A stretch of DNA of 64,000 nt, from contig JAQUHA010000006.1 in assembly GCA_028683855.1 (NCBI GenBank), forward strand, positions 1 through 64,000, in the 5' to 3' direction. Of the stretch, positions 27,387 to 36,253 are shown piece by piece. Positions within the stretch are counted from its first letter, which is position 1. Every line of letters starts with the position of its first letter. The position numbers and the translations under genes are program-made. A model generated the notes under the pieces. That model searched no databases. It was not told the origin of the DNA and saw only the letters and a list, made by a program, of their open reading frames with translations. The DNA comes from Desulfuromonadaceae bacterium (lineage in GTDB: Bacteria > Desulfobacterota > Desulfuromonadia > Geobacterales > Pseudopelobacteraceae).

Positions 27387-29471
27387 ATGTTTAAATTCGG
27401 TCCAGATAATGAGCAACTGCTGCATCGCCAGAATGAATACCTGCAGGCACTTCACGAAACTACACTGGGCCTTATAAAACGTCTGGATGTGAACAGCGTA
27501 CTACAGGCTATTGTCACCCGTTCAGGAAAACTTGTCGGTACTGAACACTGTTTTCTGTATTTGGTCAACAATTCCGGGACCGAACTGGATATGGTTTATC
27601 AGACCGGAGTATATTCGTCCTTTGTTCACCAGCCCATAAAACAGGGAGAAGGAATTTCAGGGCGTGTATGGGTATCGGGGGAACCACTTAAAGTTGACGA
27701 TTACAGCCATTGGAATGGTCGGATACTTGACTCCGGACGCAACATTCTCCACGCCATGGCTGGAGCACCGCTTAAAGTCGGCGGCGAAGTTGTAGGAGTG
27801 CTTGGCCTTGCATTTATTGATCTTGGTATTGTTTTCAACGATGAACAGATGAAGGTTCTGGAGCAGTTCGGTGAATTAGCTTCACTGGCTCTGGAGAACG
27901 CCCGCCTTAACGAAAAATTGCAGAGCGAACTGAACGAACGAAAGAAAGCTGAAGAAAACCTCAGAAAGTTATCAGTTGCAGTTGAGCAGAACCCCGCATC
28001 CATTATCATTACAGACACCAACGGAATAATTGAATACGTAAACCCTCACTTCACCAAACTGACCGGCTACAATCTGGAGGAGTCGGTTGGACAGCGGACA
28101 AGCATCCTCAAAACCGGAGAGACAAGCAACTCGGAATATCGCCAATTATGGGAAACGATTCTCAACGGAGGTGAATGGCGCGGCGAATTTCATAACCGCA
28201 AAAAAAACGGGGAACTCTATTGGGAGCAGGCTCTTATCGCACCGATCAGAGATAACAACGATAAAATCAGCCACTTTATCGCCATAAAGGAAGATATTAC
28301 TGAACGAAAGCAGTTGGAGGGGCAGCTCCGACACGCACAGAAAATGGATGCAATAGGTCAGCTTGCCGGTGGTATTGCCCACGATTTCAACAATATTCTC
28401 ACGGCTATTGTTGGCTACGCAAGCATAATGCAGTTAAAACTCCCCGATGACAGCCCCCTCAGAAAAAACGCTGAACAGATTACAGTTACTGCCGAACGTG
28501 GTGCAGCGCTGACTCAGGGTCTGCTGGCATTCAGCCGCAAACAGTCTTCAAATCCCGTCATTGTCGACCTCAATGAAATTATAAATCGTGTTCATCAACT
28601 TTTACTAAGACTCATAAGTGAAGATATTCATCTGGAGATAAATCTGGATCAAGAGAGCCTACCGATTCTTGCTGACAGCGGACAGATTGAACAGGTGTTA
28701 ATGAATCTGGCTACTAATGCGCGTGATGCAATGCCTCAAGGGGGTTCAATCGTAGTAGCCACCGAATTTGTCACGCTCGATTCCGAATTCGTACTTGCCA
28801 GAGGTTTTGGCAAACCGGGCAGATACGCTCTTCTCACCTGCAAGGACAGCGGTGATGGAATTGATCCAGAGACAGTTAAGCATATTTTTGAACCATTCTA
28901 CACAACCAAGGAGATGGGAAAAGGAACCGGACTCGGCTTATCTATAGTGTACGGTATTATCAAGAAACATAATGGCTATATCCTATGTCACAGCACGCCC
29001 GGACTCGGAACTATCTTCCAGGTTTACCTGCCTCTTCTTGATTCAACACCTGATACAGTTGAAAAAAATGTAGCTAAAAATCAGGAGGATTATCAGGAGG
29101 GCGATTATATACTGCTGGCTGAAGACAACGAAACTACGAGAACCCTTACAAAAGAGATTCTTGAGGAGTTCGGTTATATGGTCGTCGAAGCAGTTGACGG
29201 GGAAGATGCCATAGAAAAATTCAAGGGGCATGAAAACCACATAAGTCTTGTGCTGCTGGACGTGATAATGCCGAGGAAAAACGGAAGAGAAGTATACGAT
29301 GCAATAAAAGCGATCTCTCCCGAAGCGCCCATACTATTCTGCAGCGGTTACGCCAAAGATGTCGTAGTAAGTCAGGGGGGTGTGGAACAGTGGATGAACT
29401 ACCTCCCAAAACCTTTTACGCCAAAAGAGCTCCTGATGAAGATTCGAGAGGTACTGACCAATGAGCAATAA
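27387..29471 (+). CDS. hybrid sensor histidine kinase (GAF-PAS-HK-REC)
   Basis: The 694-residue cytosolic kinase has no membrane segments. In order it has a GAF domain (about 25-175), a short coiled coil, a PAS/PAC domain (about 192-308), a HisKA H-box with the phosphorylated His 332 in G-G-I-A-H-D-F-N-N, an HATPase domain with N-A-R-D-A-M and G-K-G-T-G-L-G-L-S (about 430-555), and a C-terminal receiver (about 575-690) with L-L-D-V-I-M-P and conserved L-P-K-P-F. ATG 27387, with CAGGTG 6 bases upstream, is preferred over 27267, which has no ribosome-binding site. Its last 11 bases overlap the start of the HD-GYP regulator, its likely partner. The signal is unknown. Confidence 0.93.
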   Translation: MFKFGPDNEQLLHRQNEYLQALHETTLGLIKRLDVNSVLQAIVTRSGKLVGTEHCFLYLVNNSGTELDMVYQTGVYSSFVHQPIKQGEGISGRVWVSGEPLKVDDYSHWNGRILDSGRNILHAMAGAPLKVGGEVVGVLGLAFIDLGIVFNDEQMKVLEQFGELASLALENARLNEKLQSELNERKKAEENLRKLSVAVEQNPASIIITDTNGIIEYVNPHFTKLTGYNLEESVGQRTSILKTGETSNSEYRQLWETILNGGEWRGEFHNRKKNGELYWEQALIAPIRDNNDKISHFIAIKEDITERKQLEGQLRHAQKMDAIGQLAGGIAHDFNNILTAIVGYASIMQLKLPDDSPLRKNAEQITVTAERGAALTQGLLAFSRKQSSNPVIVDLNEIINRVHQLLLRLISEDIHLEINLDQESLPILADSGQIEQVLMNLATNARDAMPQGGSIVVATEFVTLDSEFVLARGFGKPGRYALLTCKDSGDGIDPETVKHIFEPFYTTKEMGKGTGLGLSIVYGIIKKHNGYILCHSTPGLGTIFQVYLPLLDSTPDTVEKNVAKNQEDYQEGDYILLAEDNETTRTLTKEILEEFGYMVVEAVDGEDAIEKFKGHENHISLVLLDVIMPRKNGREVYDAIKAISPEAPILFCSGYAKDVVVSQGGVEQWMNYLPKPFTPKELLMKIREVLTNEQ

Positions 29472-30534
29472 CGTCGGTGGCAGAATATTTGTAATTGATG
29501 ACGACCGTTTTGTTCTGGAAAGCGTTACAACTCTGCTGACAGAATTCGGATTTACAGTACGCGCTTTTTCCAACGGGAAGGAAGCGGTAAAGCAGTTTGT
29601 CATGGAACCGGTAGACCTTGTTCTTACAGATATCAATATGCCTATTATGGATGGTCTCGAACTGCTTGAAAAAATACGGTTTTTGGACAAAGAGACACCG
29701 GTGATTCTCATGACGGCTTACGCAGACCTTGATGTAGCTGTAAAAGCCATACAGAAAGGTGCATTCGATTTTATAATCAAACCATACAGACCACCGGCAC
29801 TTGTTCACGCAGTTGAAAAAGGGGTTAACTTCAAGCGTCTTACGCAGATAGAGAAAAACTATAAAGCCGAACTGGAACGTACAGTTGAAGTCAGAACAGC
29901 CGAACTAAACGAAGCACTCGGCGAAATAACCCACATGAGCCGCGAGATCATAGAGCGACTAACCGCAGCTGCGGAACTTCGCGACGAAGACACCGGACTC
30001 CATATCTCAAGAGTTGGATTGTATGCCAGACGAATTGCAATTCATCTAAAAATGGACGACAACTTCGTAAACAACATATCGGTAGCAAGCGCCATGCATG
30101 ACGTAGGCAAAATAGGGATACCTGACTCTATTCTTTTAAAACCGGGAGCACTTACGGCTGAAGAGTTTTCTACAATAAAACAGCATACTGTTATCGGAGA
30201 GAAAATCCTGAGTGGTTCACCTCACAGTATGCTTAAAATGGGGTCTTTAATAGCAGCAACCCACCATGAGCGTTGGGATGGGACAGGGTATCCGGCTGGA
30301 TTAAAGAAGCATGAAACCCCTATCGAAGGGAGGATTGTAATGCTGGTTGACCAGTATGATGCTCTACGCAACAGCCGTGTATACAAACCACCGTTCGACC
30401 ACGCAAAAACGTGCGACATCATTCTTAATGGCGACGGCAGAACAATGCCGCACCATTTTGATCCGGACGTCCTTTCAGCCTTTGAAGAGATTAAAGACGA
30501 TTTCGCCGTAATTTATGACAAAAGCCAGGAATAA
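29461..30534 (+). CDS. response regulator with HD-GYP c-di-GMP phosphodiesterase domain
   Basis: The 357-residue protein has an N-terminal receiver (about 8-120) with acceptor D57 in L-T-D-I-N-M-P and Lys in I-I-K-P-Y, a coiled linker (about 125-165), and an HD-GYP domain. The last has H-D at 213-214 ([10 protein letters not shown]), H-H-E at 268-270 and G-Y-P at 276-278. HD-GYP enzymes hydrolyse c-di-GMP, so phosphorylation probably tunes local c-di-GMP. It overlaps the hybrid kinase gene by 11 bases, giving a coupled pair. A terminator follows. Confidence 0.94.
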   Translation: MSNNVGGRIFVIDDDRFVLESVTTLLTEFGFTVRAFSNGKEAVKQFVMEPVDLVLTDINMPIMDGLELLEKIRFLDKETPVILMTAYADLDVAVKAIQKGAFDFIIKPYRPPALVHAVEKGVNFKRLTQIEKNYKAELERTVEVRTAELNEALGEITHMSREIIERLTAAAELRDEDTGLHISRVGLYARRIAIHLKMDDNFVNNISVASAMHDVGKIGIPDSILLKPGALTAEEFSTIKQHTVIGEKILSGSPHSMLKMGSLIAATHHERWDGTGYPAGLKKHETPIEGRIVMLVDQYDALRNSRVYKPPFDHAKTCDIILNGDGRTMPHHFDPDVLSAFEEIKDDFAVIYDKSQE

Positions 30535-30571
30535 AACCTGCCCCCTAGAAACAACGATACCGTAAAATGAA

Positions 30572-30605
30572 AAGCCCACCATATCAATTCGGTGGGCTTC
30601 GCTTT
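30572..30605 (+). terminator. terminator after the HD-GYP gene
   Basis: AAGCCCACC (30572-30580) pairs perfectly with GGTGGGCTT (30591-30599) around a 10-base loop and is followed by CGCTTTTT. It closes the kinase/HD-GYP operon. Confidence 0.88.
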
Positions 30606-30692
30606 TTAAGCACTTATTAGATTCCGTTTTCAAGGATTTTCCGAGAGCACAACACCCTCAGATCTCTGTTTCCAATCTATGTGACCTGCTTC

Positions 30693-30724
30693 CAGGCGGA
30701 GTATCTGCGATATTAATCGCCTCC
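30693..30724 (-). repeat. repeat copy A (with internal hairpin)
   Basis: On the minus strand it reads GGAGGC..., a 5-base-pair hairpin GCGAT-TAAT-ATCGC, then AGATACTCCGCCTG. The flanking GGAG and CTCC can also pair, giving a compact two-stem fold. Fourteen bases at one end are identical to copy B, 90 bases away, and the GGAGG at the other end is also shared. Confidence 0.6.
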
Positions 30725-30782
30725 CTTTAAACAATTTCTCTACGAAACCGGAGCGCTAAAGCCTCCTACAATCGGTCTCTCT

Positions 30783-30815
30783 CAGGCGGAGTATCTTCCA
30801 TAACTAAAAACCTCC
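30783..30815 (-). repeat. repeat copy B (hairpin lost)
   Basis: This diverged partner of copy A has the same GGAGG start and the same AGATACTCCGCCTG end, but the inner hairpin is not conserved. Here the GGAGG precedes an ATG by about 9 bases on the minus strand, so this copy could instead act as a ribosome-binding site for an 11-codon frame. Confidence 0.6.
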
Positions 30816-30941
30816 AAACCATATTTAGTTCCCTTTTTGTGATTTAAATATAGCACCACTAAACAGAAAAAACAGTCTGTTTAAATTATTTTTTTAGGAG
30901 TATGATTCAAAAGTTGAGTATTGTGACATATCCAAATTTTA

Positions 30942-31697
30942 CTATTTAAAATTCATATAGATAAGTCGCCCAACCAGCAGCAGAACCATTGTGATAAAAA
31001 CCGGTCGGATTAAAGATGTACCACGTTTTATGACGAGTCTCGAACCAAACCGCGCCCCCATAAATTGTCCAGCCCCCATAACTACACCTTCAAGAAAGTG
31101 AACCTGTCCGGCAGATAAAAAGAAAATTAATGCAACAAAATTGCTCACAAAATTCATTACTTTGGTTGCGGCAGTTGCCTTCAGCATTGAATAGCCGAGC
31201 AGCATAATAAGCGCCATAGTCCAGAATGATCCCGTCCCCGGCCCGAAAAAACCGTCGTAAAACCCGATGATCAGTCCAAAAATCAAATAAAAGATTCCTT
31301 TATTCATTCGTGGATGAGAATCGGCAGAACCGAGGCGGGGTGAGATCAGTGTGTAAATTGCGATAAGAGCCAACAGCCATGGAATCAGCTGTTTGAGTAG
31401 GGTTGAATCCAGAAGCTGAACCGAACAGACGCCGAGCGCCGAACCGACTGCCGTCCAGAATATTCCACCCCAGCAGTCACTCATTTTTACAGTACCGGCT
31501 CGCACAAAGTGGAGCATTGCACTCCCCGAACCAAAGGATGCCTGAAGTTTATTAGTACCGAGCGCCACCTGCGGAGGCAGACCTATGCCCAGCAGAACAG
31601 GGACAGTTATCAGCCCCCCGCCGCCGGCAATAGAGTCAACCAGACCTGCAATGAAGGCTGCTCCAAAGAGGAGAGGTAAGAGCATTTCAAAAGCCAT
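30942..31697 (-). CDS. TSUP (TauE/SafE-like) membrane permease
   Basis: The 251-residue inner-membrane protein has about seven to eight hydrophobic segments. The family hallmark is the N-terminal G-A-A-F-I-A-G-L-V-D-S-I-A-G-G-G-G and the repeated G-x-x-x-G-x-x-D-G-F-F-G-P-G-x-G (F-Y-D-G-F-F-G-P-G-T-G). TSUP proteins move organosulfur anions, sulfite or related compounds. Only 6 bases separate it from the amino-acid permease gene upstream, so it may be co-transcribed with that importer. The substrate is not predictable. Confidence 0.88.
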   Translation of the reverse strand: MAFEMLLPLLFGAAFIAGLVDSIAGGGGLITVPVLLGIGLPPQVALGTNKLQASFGSGSAMLHFVRAGTVKMSDCWGGIFWTAVGSALGVCSVQLLDSTLLKQLIPWLLALIAIYTLISPRLGSADSHPRMNKGIFYLIFGLIIGFYDGFFGPGTGSFWTMALIMLLGYSMLKATAATKVMNFVSNFVALIFFLSAGQVHFLEGVVMGAGQFMGARFGSRLVIKRGTSLIRPVFITMVLLLVGRLIYMNFK

Positions 31698-31703
31698 TTA
31701 AGA

Positions 31704-32402
31704 TCAGGTAACTTTCGACCAGGAGAGACGACCTTCCAGCCAGCGTGAAAGTGAGGTAAAGGCGTAGCAGATTATAAAATAGACCAGAGCTATGAACATG
31801 AAAATTTCGGTGGGAAAAGCCATTGTGCGGTTGTTAATCTGTGTTGCGACGTGAGTCAGCTCAGAAACCCCGACTATAAACGCCAGAGAGGTATCTTTAA
31901 TCAGAGATACAAATTGGTTCACAAACGACGGGATCATATTACGCAACCCCTGAGGGAGTACGATATAAAGCATTACCTGCCATGGTGCCAGACCGGTAGA
32001 GACCGCAGCTTCGGTCTGCCCTTTAGGAATTCCTTCAATACCGGCAACGACTATCCTTGACATATATGCAGAGGTGAAAAGGGTAAGAGCCATTATGACT
32101 GTATTATTTTCTGCAACCTTACCAAAAAGCGCCGGCATAAGAAAATACATCCAGAAAATAACCATAAGTAGCGGCATACCTCGTACGAGGTTGATAAATG
32201 CCAGCGCAGGATAGCGTACAAAATAAAATCTGGAAATACTGAGGAGACCAAGTATCAATCCACCAAAAAAGGAGAGAATGCAGGCTACAACAGCCAGATA
32301 CATTGTCAGCCCTACTCCGCCAAGCGGCCCGTGCGGAAAGCGCCCTATCATAAAGTAGGTAAAATTGTCGCTTATGACGGAAAAATCGAGAAAATGTTCC
32401 AT
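31704..32402 (-). CDS. polar amino-acid ABC transporter permease (second)
   Basis: The 232-residue inner-membrane subunit is of the HisM/GltK type. It has five or so hydrophobic segments and the EAA loop (G-Q-T-E-A-A-V-S-T-G-L) that contacts the ATPase. Two bases separate it from the first permease gene, so the pair should form a heterodimeric channel, as in E. coli gltIJKL. The N-terminal M-E-H-F-L-D-F-S is family-like. Confidence 0.92.
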   Translation of the reverse strand: MEHFLDFSVISDNFTYFMIGRFPHGPLGGVGLTMYLAVVACILSFFGGLILGLLSISRFYFVRYPALAFINLVRGMPLLMVIFWMYFLMPALFGKVAENNTVIMALTLFTSAYMSRIVVAGIEGIPKGQTEAAVSTGLAPWQVMLYIVLPQGLRNMIPSFVNQFVSLIKDTSLAFIVGVSELTHVATQINNRTMAFPTEIFMFIALVYFIICYAFTSLSRWLEGRLSWSKVT

Positions 32403-32403
32403 A

Positions 32404-33111
32404 TCAAGACGCCTTGTGAACTTTCAGAACTTTTTCGTTATAGGTGTTAACCAGTAGAGTGATCACAATGGAAAGTACCAGATAAACTACTGTCGCAGCT
32501 GTAAATGCTTCAAAACCTTTGAAAGTGTAACTCTCCACCTGACGAGCCTGATACGTCATCTCCATTACACCGATTGTCATTGCCAGTGAAGAGTTTTTTG
32601 CAATATTAAGAAACTGGTTAACAAGCGGAGGGACAGTAATTCTGACTGCCTGAGGCAGTATTATGTACTGCATGGAACGGATGTAGGAAAATCCGGCACT
32701 GCGGGCTGCCTCCATCTGCTCCTTCGGAATAGACAATATGCCCGAGCGGATATCCTCGGCAATAAAGGCTGATGTATAGATGGTCAGAGCCATGGTTGCG
32801 GCGGCAAACTCAAAACCGGTTTCGTTCAGCCAGTCATTAACAAACATCGGTAAAATTTTGTACGAACCGAAGTACCAGAAAAATATCTGAACAAGCAGAG
32901 GAGTATTACGAAAAAATTCGAGATATGAGAGTGCAACCCAACGAACCGGCTTGCTGTGCGACATCCGCATTACTGCAATGAGGAGTCCAAGTATAAATGA
33001 GAAAACAATTGAGACGGCAGACAACTTCAGGGTTGTAAAGAGACCCGAAAGCAGCCAGTCGAAATACTGTCCTGACGTTATGATAGACCAATCGAATTTA
33101 TAATTGAGCAC
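32404..33111 (-). CDS. polar amino-acid ABC transporter permease (first)
   Basis: The 235-residue HisM/GltJ-type permease has the EAA loop (K-E-Q-M-E-A-A-R-S-A-G-F) and typical P-L-L-V-Q-I-F-F-W-Y in the N-terminal half. It forms the membrane channel with the next gene. It is separated from the binding-protein gene upstream by 81 bases containing an imperfect hairpin, which could reduce downstream expression relative to the binding protein. Confidence 0.92.
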   Translation of the reverse strand: MLNYKFDWSIITSGQYFDWLLSGLFTTLKLSAVSIVFSFILGLLIAVMRMSHSKPVRWVALSYLEFFRNTPLLVQIFFWYFGSYKILPMFVNDWLNETGFEFAAATMALTIYTSAFIAEDIRSGILSIPKEQMEAARSAGFSYIRSMQYIILPQAVRITVPPLVNQFLNIAKNSSLAMTIGVMEMTYQARQVESYTFKGFEAFTAATVVYLVLSIVITLLVNTYNEKVLKVHKAS

Positions 33112-33134
33112 TGTAGAACCTTTGAATAAAGAAA

Positions 33135-33179
33135 GGGGCAGGGAACAGAAATAGTTTCAGTATTCCTGCTTCTTGCCCC
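33135..33179 (-). terminator. imperfect intergenic hairpin after the binding-protein gene
   Basis: GGGGCA plus about 12 further bases (33135-33152) pairs with 33162-33179, with roughly four mismatches. It sits between the binding protein and the first permease and has no T-run. It is a likely RNA-stabilising or attenuating stem rather than a full terminator. Confidence 0.4.
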
Positions 33180-33192
33180 ATACACTGAGTTC

Positions 33193-34008
33193 TTATTTAT
33201 CTGCGGTAATCTTGAAAGTGCGCTCCAGGTGAAACTGTGTGTTTGAACCAAACCATTTTTCAAAGATTTTGGCTGCTTCGCCGCTCTTCTCCATCTCAAG
33301 AATTGTCTTGTTTACAAAGTTGACAAAGTTTGTGTCACCTTTACGCATTCCAAGACCGTAAGGTTCATCTGAAATCTGGATAGCAGGGATTTCAAACTGC
33401 GCCTTGTTTGGTGCTTTAGCCAGGATGCCGGCAAGAATTGCTTCGTCGGTGGTAACAGCGACAACCTTCCCCTGCTGCAGGGCTAAAAATGCCTGTGGAT
33501 AGTCGTCGAACGAAAGTACTGTTGAAGTCGGTATTGCTCTCTTCACATTCTGCTCTGATGTCGAGCCTTTTGCCGTGCCTATCCTCTTACCATCCAGGTC
33601 TTTCAGGCTTTTTACACTACCCTTTTTGGTAATAAATTTCTGACCGGTGAAAAAATAAGTGTGGCTGAAATCAATTACTTTGGCGCGTTCGGCATTTTTT
33701 GTCATTGTCGCAGCGATTATATCAATATGCCCTTCCTGCAGTTGCGGCATACGGCTTGCGGATGTAACAGGCTTAAGCTCGACCGTTACACCCAGTTTTT
33801 TGGCTATTGCATTCACAAAATCAATATCATATCCGACGATACGACGACTGTTCTCATCAATGTATCCGAACGGAGGGAGAGAATCCTTGCACCCTACCAC
33901 CAGTACACCCTTCTTTTTTACGTCGGCAAGAGTGTCTCCAGCCAAGGCTGTACCGACGGAAGTTGCGACCAAAAGTGCCATCATTAACAAAGTTACCAGC
34001 TTTCTCAT
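33193..34008 (-). CDS. polar amino-acid ABC transporter, periplasmic binding protein
   Basis: The 271-residue protein starts with a signal peptide ([13 protein letters not shown], cleavage near A-L-A-G, residue 23). It has the two-lobed family 3 solute-binding fold: L-P-P-F-G-Y-I, G-Y-D-I-D-F-V, and D-I-I-A-A-T-M-T with E-R-A-K-V-I-D-F-S. This pattern is closest to glutamate/aspartate or glutamine binders, but the ligand is not certain. The start overlaps the ATPase gene by 4 bases. Confidence 0.93.
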   Translation of the reverse strand: MRKLVTLLMMALLVATSVGTALAGDTLADVKKKGVLVVGCKDSLPPFGYIDENSRRIVGYDIDFVNAIAKKLGVTVELKPVTSASRMPQLQEGHIDIIAATMTKNAERAKVIDFSHTYFFTGQKFITKKGSVKSLKDLDGKRIGTAKGSTSEQNVKRAIPTSTVLSFDDYPQAFLALQQGKVVAVTTDEAILAGILAKAPNKAQFEIPAIQISDEPYGLGMRKGDTNFVNFVNKTILEMEKSGEAAKIFEKWFGSNTQFHLERTFKITADK

Positions 34009-34793
34009 TTTACGTCCTCCTTTGTGTGGTGGTGTGAAAAATTGGATCCGTTAGACTCTGCCTGCATCGGCGTTAAGAGTTGGCGTAAAAACTGTTGTGC
34101 GCGAGGGTGCTGCGGACGCAGAAAAAATTCTTCAGGTGCCGCTTTTTCAAGTATGATTCCATCAGCCATGAATGCAACCCTATGAGCAACTTCACGTGCA
34201 AATCCCATTTCGTGTGTAACAACAACCATAGTCATACCTGAACGAGCCAGATCTTTCATTACCTCAAGAACCTCTCCGATCATTTCAGGGTCAAGAGCTG
34301 ACGTCGGCTCATCAAACAGCATAATACGCGGCTTCATGGCTAAAGCCCTGGCTATAGCCACGCGCTGCTGCTGACCTCCGGAGAGTTGAGTCGGATAGGC
34401 ATTCCTCTTATCCGCGAGACCAACCCTAGTAAGAAGAAGCATCGCCTCATCTTCGGCATCCTTCTTTGACATCTTTCTTATTTTAGTGGGAGCAAGAGTA
34501 ATATTCCTTATAACAGAAAGATGCGGATAAAGATTGAACTGCTGAAAAACAAATCCAATTTCAGCACGCAGTTTATTAATATCGGTACTTTTATCGGAAA
34601 GATCCATACCGTCGACAATAAGTTTACCGTCACTTATCGGTTCAAGCTCATTGATAGTGCGTATCAGCGTAGACTTACCGGAACCGGAAGGGCCGCAAAC
34701 CACCAGAACTTCTCCTGAAGTGATGTGCAGATTAATATCGTTAAGTACGTGCAGATCTTTAAACCATTTATGCACGCCTTGGAATATAATCAT
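34005..34793 (-). CDS. polar amino-acid ABC transporter ATP-binding protein
   Basis: This is the 262-residue ATPase subunit of the importer. Walker [10 protein letters not shown] (about 34-42), Q-loop F-Q-Q-F-N-L-Y-P-H, signature [10 protein letters not shown] and Walker [14 protein letters not shown] are all intact. The wording [10 protein letters not shown] is characteristic of GlnQ/GltL. It is the first gene of the operon ATPase, binding protein, two permeases, TSUP permease. The C-terminus is extended by about 15 residues beyond the usual end. Confidence 0.95.
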   Translation of the reverse strand: MIIFQGVHKWFKDLHVLNDINLHITSGEVLVVCGPSGSGKSTLIRTINELEPISDGKLIVDGMDLSDKSTDINKLRAEIGFVFQQFNLYPHLSVIRNITLAPTKIRKMSKKDAEDEAMLLLTRVGLADKRNAYPTQLSGGQQQRVAIARALAMKPRIMLFDEPTSALDPEMIGEVLEVMKDLARSGMTMVVVTHEMGFAREVAHRVAFMADGIILEKAAPEEFFLRPQHPRAQQFLRQLLTPMQAESNGSNFSHHHTKEDVK

Positions 34794-34880
34794 TTACTAT
34801 CTCCGATAAATAAAACAGTGTTAGGACTATGACTTTCGTACCATATCATTTAAGAAAAGAAAAGGGATTAAAAAATAATG

Positions 34881-35255
34881 CTATGCCTGCCCGCCTGCCT
34901 GTGATTGTTCAAAGTTAGCCCGGGCTTTATGCATTTCTTCAACTTCACGGAGTTTTTCTCCCATCCATGCATGAAACACTTTCGCATTTTCATAACTCAT
35001 TACAACTCCGGTATCAATAAAACGAACCATGCTGTTTGAGAGATCCTTCGGCTCAACACTTGTTTCATGACCAATAGCACCTTCCGGTGTAATTTCGTGT
35101 GAGATTGCTTCAGGAAGTGGCTGACGCTCAAGATAGAAATTGATAACCATCTCTCCACGAGGAGAAAAACCACCTTGCGCTCCGTTAACATAAGTCGGGT
35201 TATAACCGTAGTTAAATACATATTTGAATTTTAATTCAGGTTTTTTGCTGCTCAT
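34881..35255 (-). CDS. conserved hypothetical protein (DUF3467-like?)
   Basis: The 124-residue soluble protein begins M-S-S-K-K-P-E-L-K-F and has N-P-T-Y-V-N-G-A-Q-G-G followed by E-M-V-I-N-F-Y-L, a pattern reminiscent of the small DUF3467 proteins, though longer. The C-terminal third is charged and helical (G-E-K-L-R-E-V-E-E-M-H-K). AAAGGAG lies ahead of the ATG. It stands between the amino-acid importer and a divergent exported protein. I know of no assigned function. Confidence 0.75.
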   Translation of the reverse strand: MSSKKPELKFKYVFNYGYNPTYVNGAQGGFSPRGEMVINFYLERQPLPEAISHEITPEGAIGHETSVEPKDLSNSMVRFIDTGVVMSYENAKVFHAWMGEKLREVEEMHKARANFEQSQAGGQA

Positions 35256-35335
35256 TACTGTTTCTCCTTTACTGTTTTATAGATTCAATACTTTCAACTA
35301 TCTATCACACTAGCCGGAGCAAAGAAAAGATTTTC

Positions 35336-35384
35336 TTGCATCTCTGCTCAATATTGGCTATAAAAGACCACATTAGTCTTTTAT
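35336..35384 (+). promoter_or_regulatory. sigma-70-type promoter with overlapping inverted repeat
   Basis: TTGCAT (35336-35341), 17 bases, then TATAAA (35359-35364) is a good promoter, with a start expected near 35371. A perfect 9-base inverted repeat, ATAAAAGAC (35360-35368) and GTCTTTTAT (35376-35384), covers the -10 and start site, the place where a repressor dimer would bind. The ribosome-binding site begins at 35386. Confidence 0.6.
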
Positions 35385-35396
35385 CAAAGGGGGTTT

Positions 35397-36167
35397 ATGG
35401 TGTTTATGCGTAAAATTATCTTTTCAACCGTATTTATAATGCTATCTATCTGTTTTATCGGAACTGTCTCTGCTTCAGAAAATAGTCATACGGTTCTATT
35501 TGACCAAGGGCATAACCAGAGATTTCTTATTGATGATAACGGTGAGTTGCAACTTTCTGGACTGGCGGAAATTATACGAAGTACCGGTCTTGCTGTTAAT
35601 TCAACAAAAGATAAATTAAGTGATGAACTTCTAAACGGAGTGTCCGTTCTGGTAATTTCAGGCCCATTTGAAGCGTTGAATTCAGAGGAGGTTAAATCAG
35701 TGGTTCATTTTATTGAGAACGGTGGGAAGCTGGCGGCTATGCTTCATATAGGCTCACCCTTTGATGCTCTCCTTGAACGACTGGATATAGATCGTTCTAA
35801 TATGGTTCTGCATGAACGGAGTAATGTGATAGATGCTGACACAAATTTCCGGGTAAATAAACTTTCAGACTCACCACTTTTTTCCGGTTTGTCTCAATTC
35901 TCCGCTTACGGCTGCTGGGCGCTTAACCATGGAAAAATAGCAACTGGAATTGCCACGACATCATCCGAAGCCTGGGTTGACCTTGACGGTGACAAAACCC
36001 TCTCAAAGGGTGATATGGTCGGCAGTTTTGATATGGTTGTTTCAGGCAGTTTCGGCAAAGGGAGCTTTATTATATTCGGTGACGATGCAATTTTTCAGAA
36101 CCGCTATTTAGATGATAACAACAGAACACTGGCTCAAAATCTTGCCAATTGGATGACGATTAAATAA
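35397..36167 (+). CDS. exported protein with GATase-like/DUF4350-like fold
   Basis: The roughly 256-residue protein has an N-terminal signal peptide (hydrophobic I-F-S-T-V-F-I-M-L-S-I, cleavage near V-S-A-S). The rest resembles the alpha/beta fold of DUF4350/GldG-type proteins: V-L-F-D-Q-G-H-N near the start, V-L-V-I-S-G-P-F-E, V-V-H-F-I-E-N-G-G-K-L, and G-S-F-I-I-F-G-D-D-A-I-F-Q-N-R near the end. The catalytic residues of true amidotransferases are not evident, so a binding role is as likely as catalysis. The AAAGGGGG site (35386-35393) is 3 bases from ATG 35397, 6 from GTG 35400 and 12 from ATG 35406; the true start may be one of the latter two. Confidence 0.72.
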   Translation: MVFMRKIIFSTVFIMLSICFIGTVSASENSHTVLFDQGHNQRFLIDDNGELQLSGLAEIIRSTGLAVNSTKDKLSDELLNGVSVLVISGPFEALNSEEVKSVVHFIENGGKLAAMLHIGSPFDALLERLDIDRSNMVLHERSNVIDADTNFRVNKLSDSPLFSGLSQFSAYGCWALNHGKIATGIATTSSEAWVDLDGDKTLSKGDMVGSFDMVVSGSFGKGSFIIFGDDAIFQNRYLDDNNRTLAQNLANWMTIK

Positions 36168-36188
36168 TTTTCTGCCGCTAATTTTTAG

Positions 36189-36215
36189 TTGACAACTCCA
36201 TAAATTGACTATAGA
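36189..36215 (+). promoter_or_regulatory. candidate promoter for the ComEA-like gene
   Basis: TTGACA (36189-36194), 15 bases, TATAGA (36210-36215). Both hexamers are good, but the spacing is two bases short of optimal. Confidence 0.45.
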
Positions 36216-36253
36216 CATAGATGCAGCAAATTTAATTTATGGAGGACAATTTT

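Larger units (their letters stand above)
30600..30941. other. noncoding region beyond the terminator
   Basis: About 340 bases without a recognisable gene lie between the terminator and the end of the TSUP permease. The region holds the repeat pair listed at 30693 and 30783, a 7-base inverted repeat AAACAGA/TCTGTTT (30861-30882), and AT-rich sequence. On the minus strand there is an 18-codon frame (30766-30822) that runs through one repeat copy. No tRNA- or riboswitch-like fold was recognised. Confidence 0.5.

Noticed and set aside
30600-30941. Possible c-di-GMP (GEMM) or other riboswitch near the HD-GYP gene
   Set aside because: The region is downstream of the gene, and the conserved GEMM core is absent.
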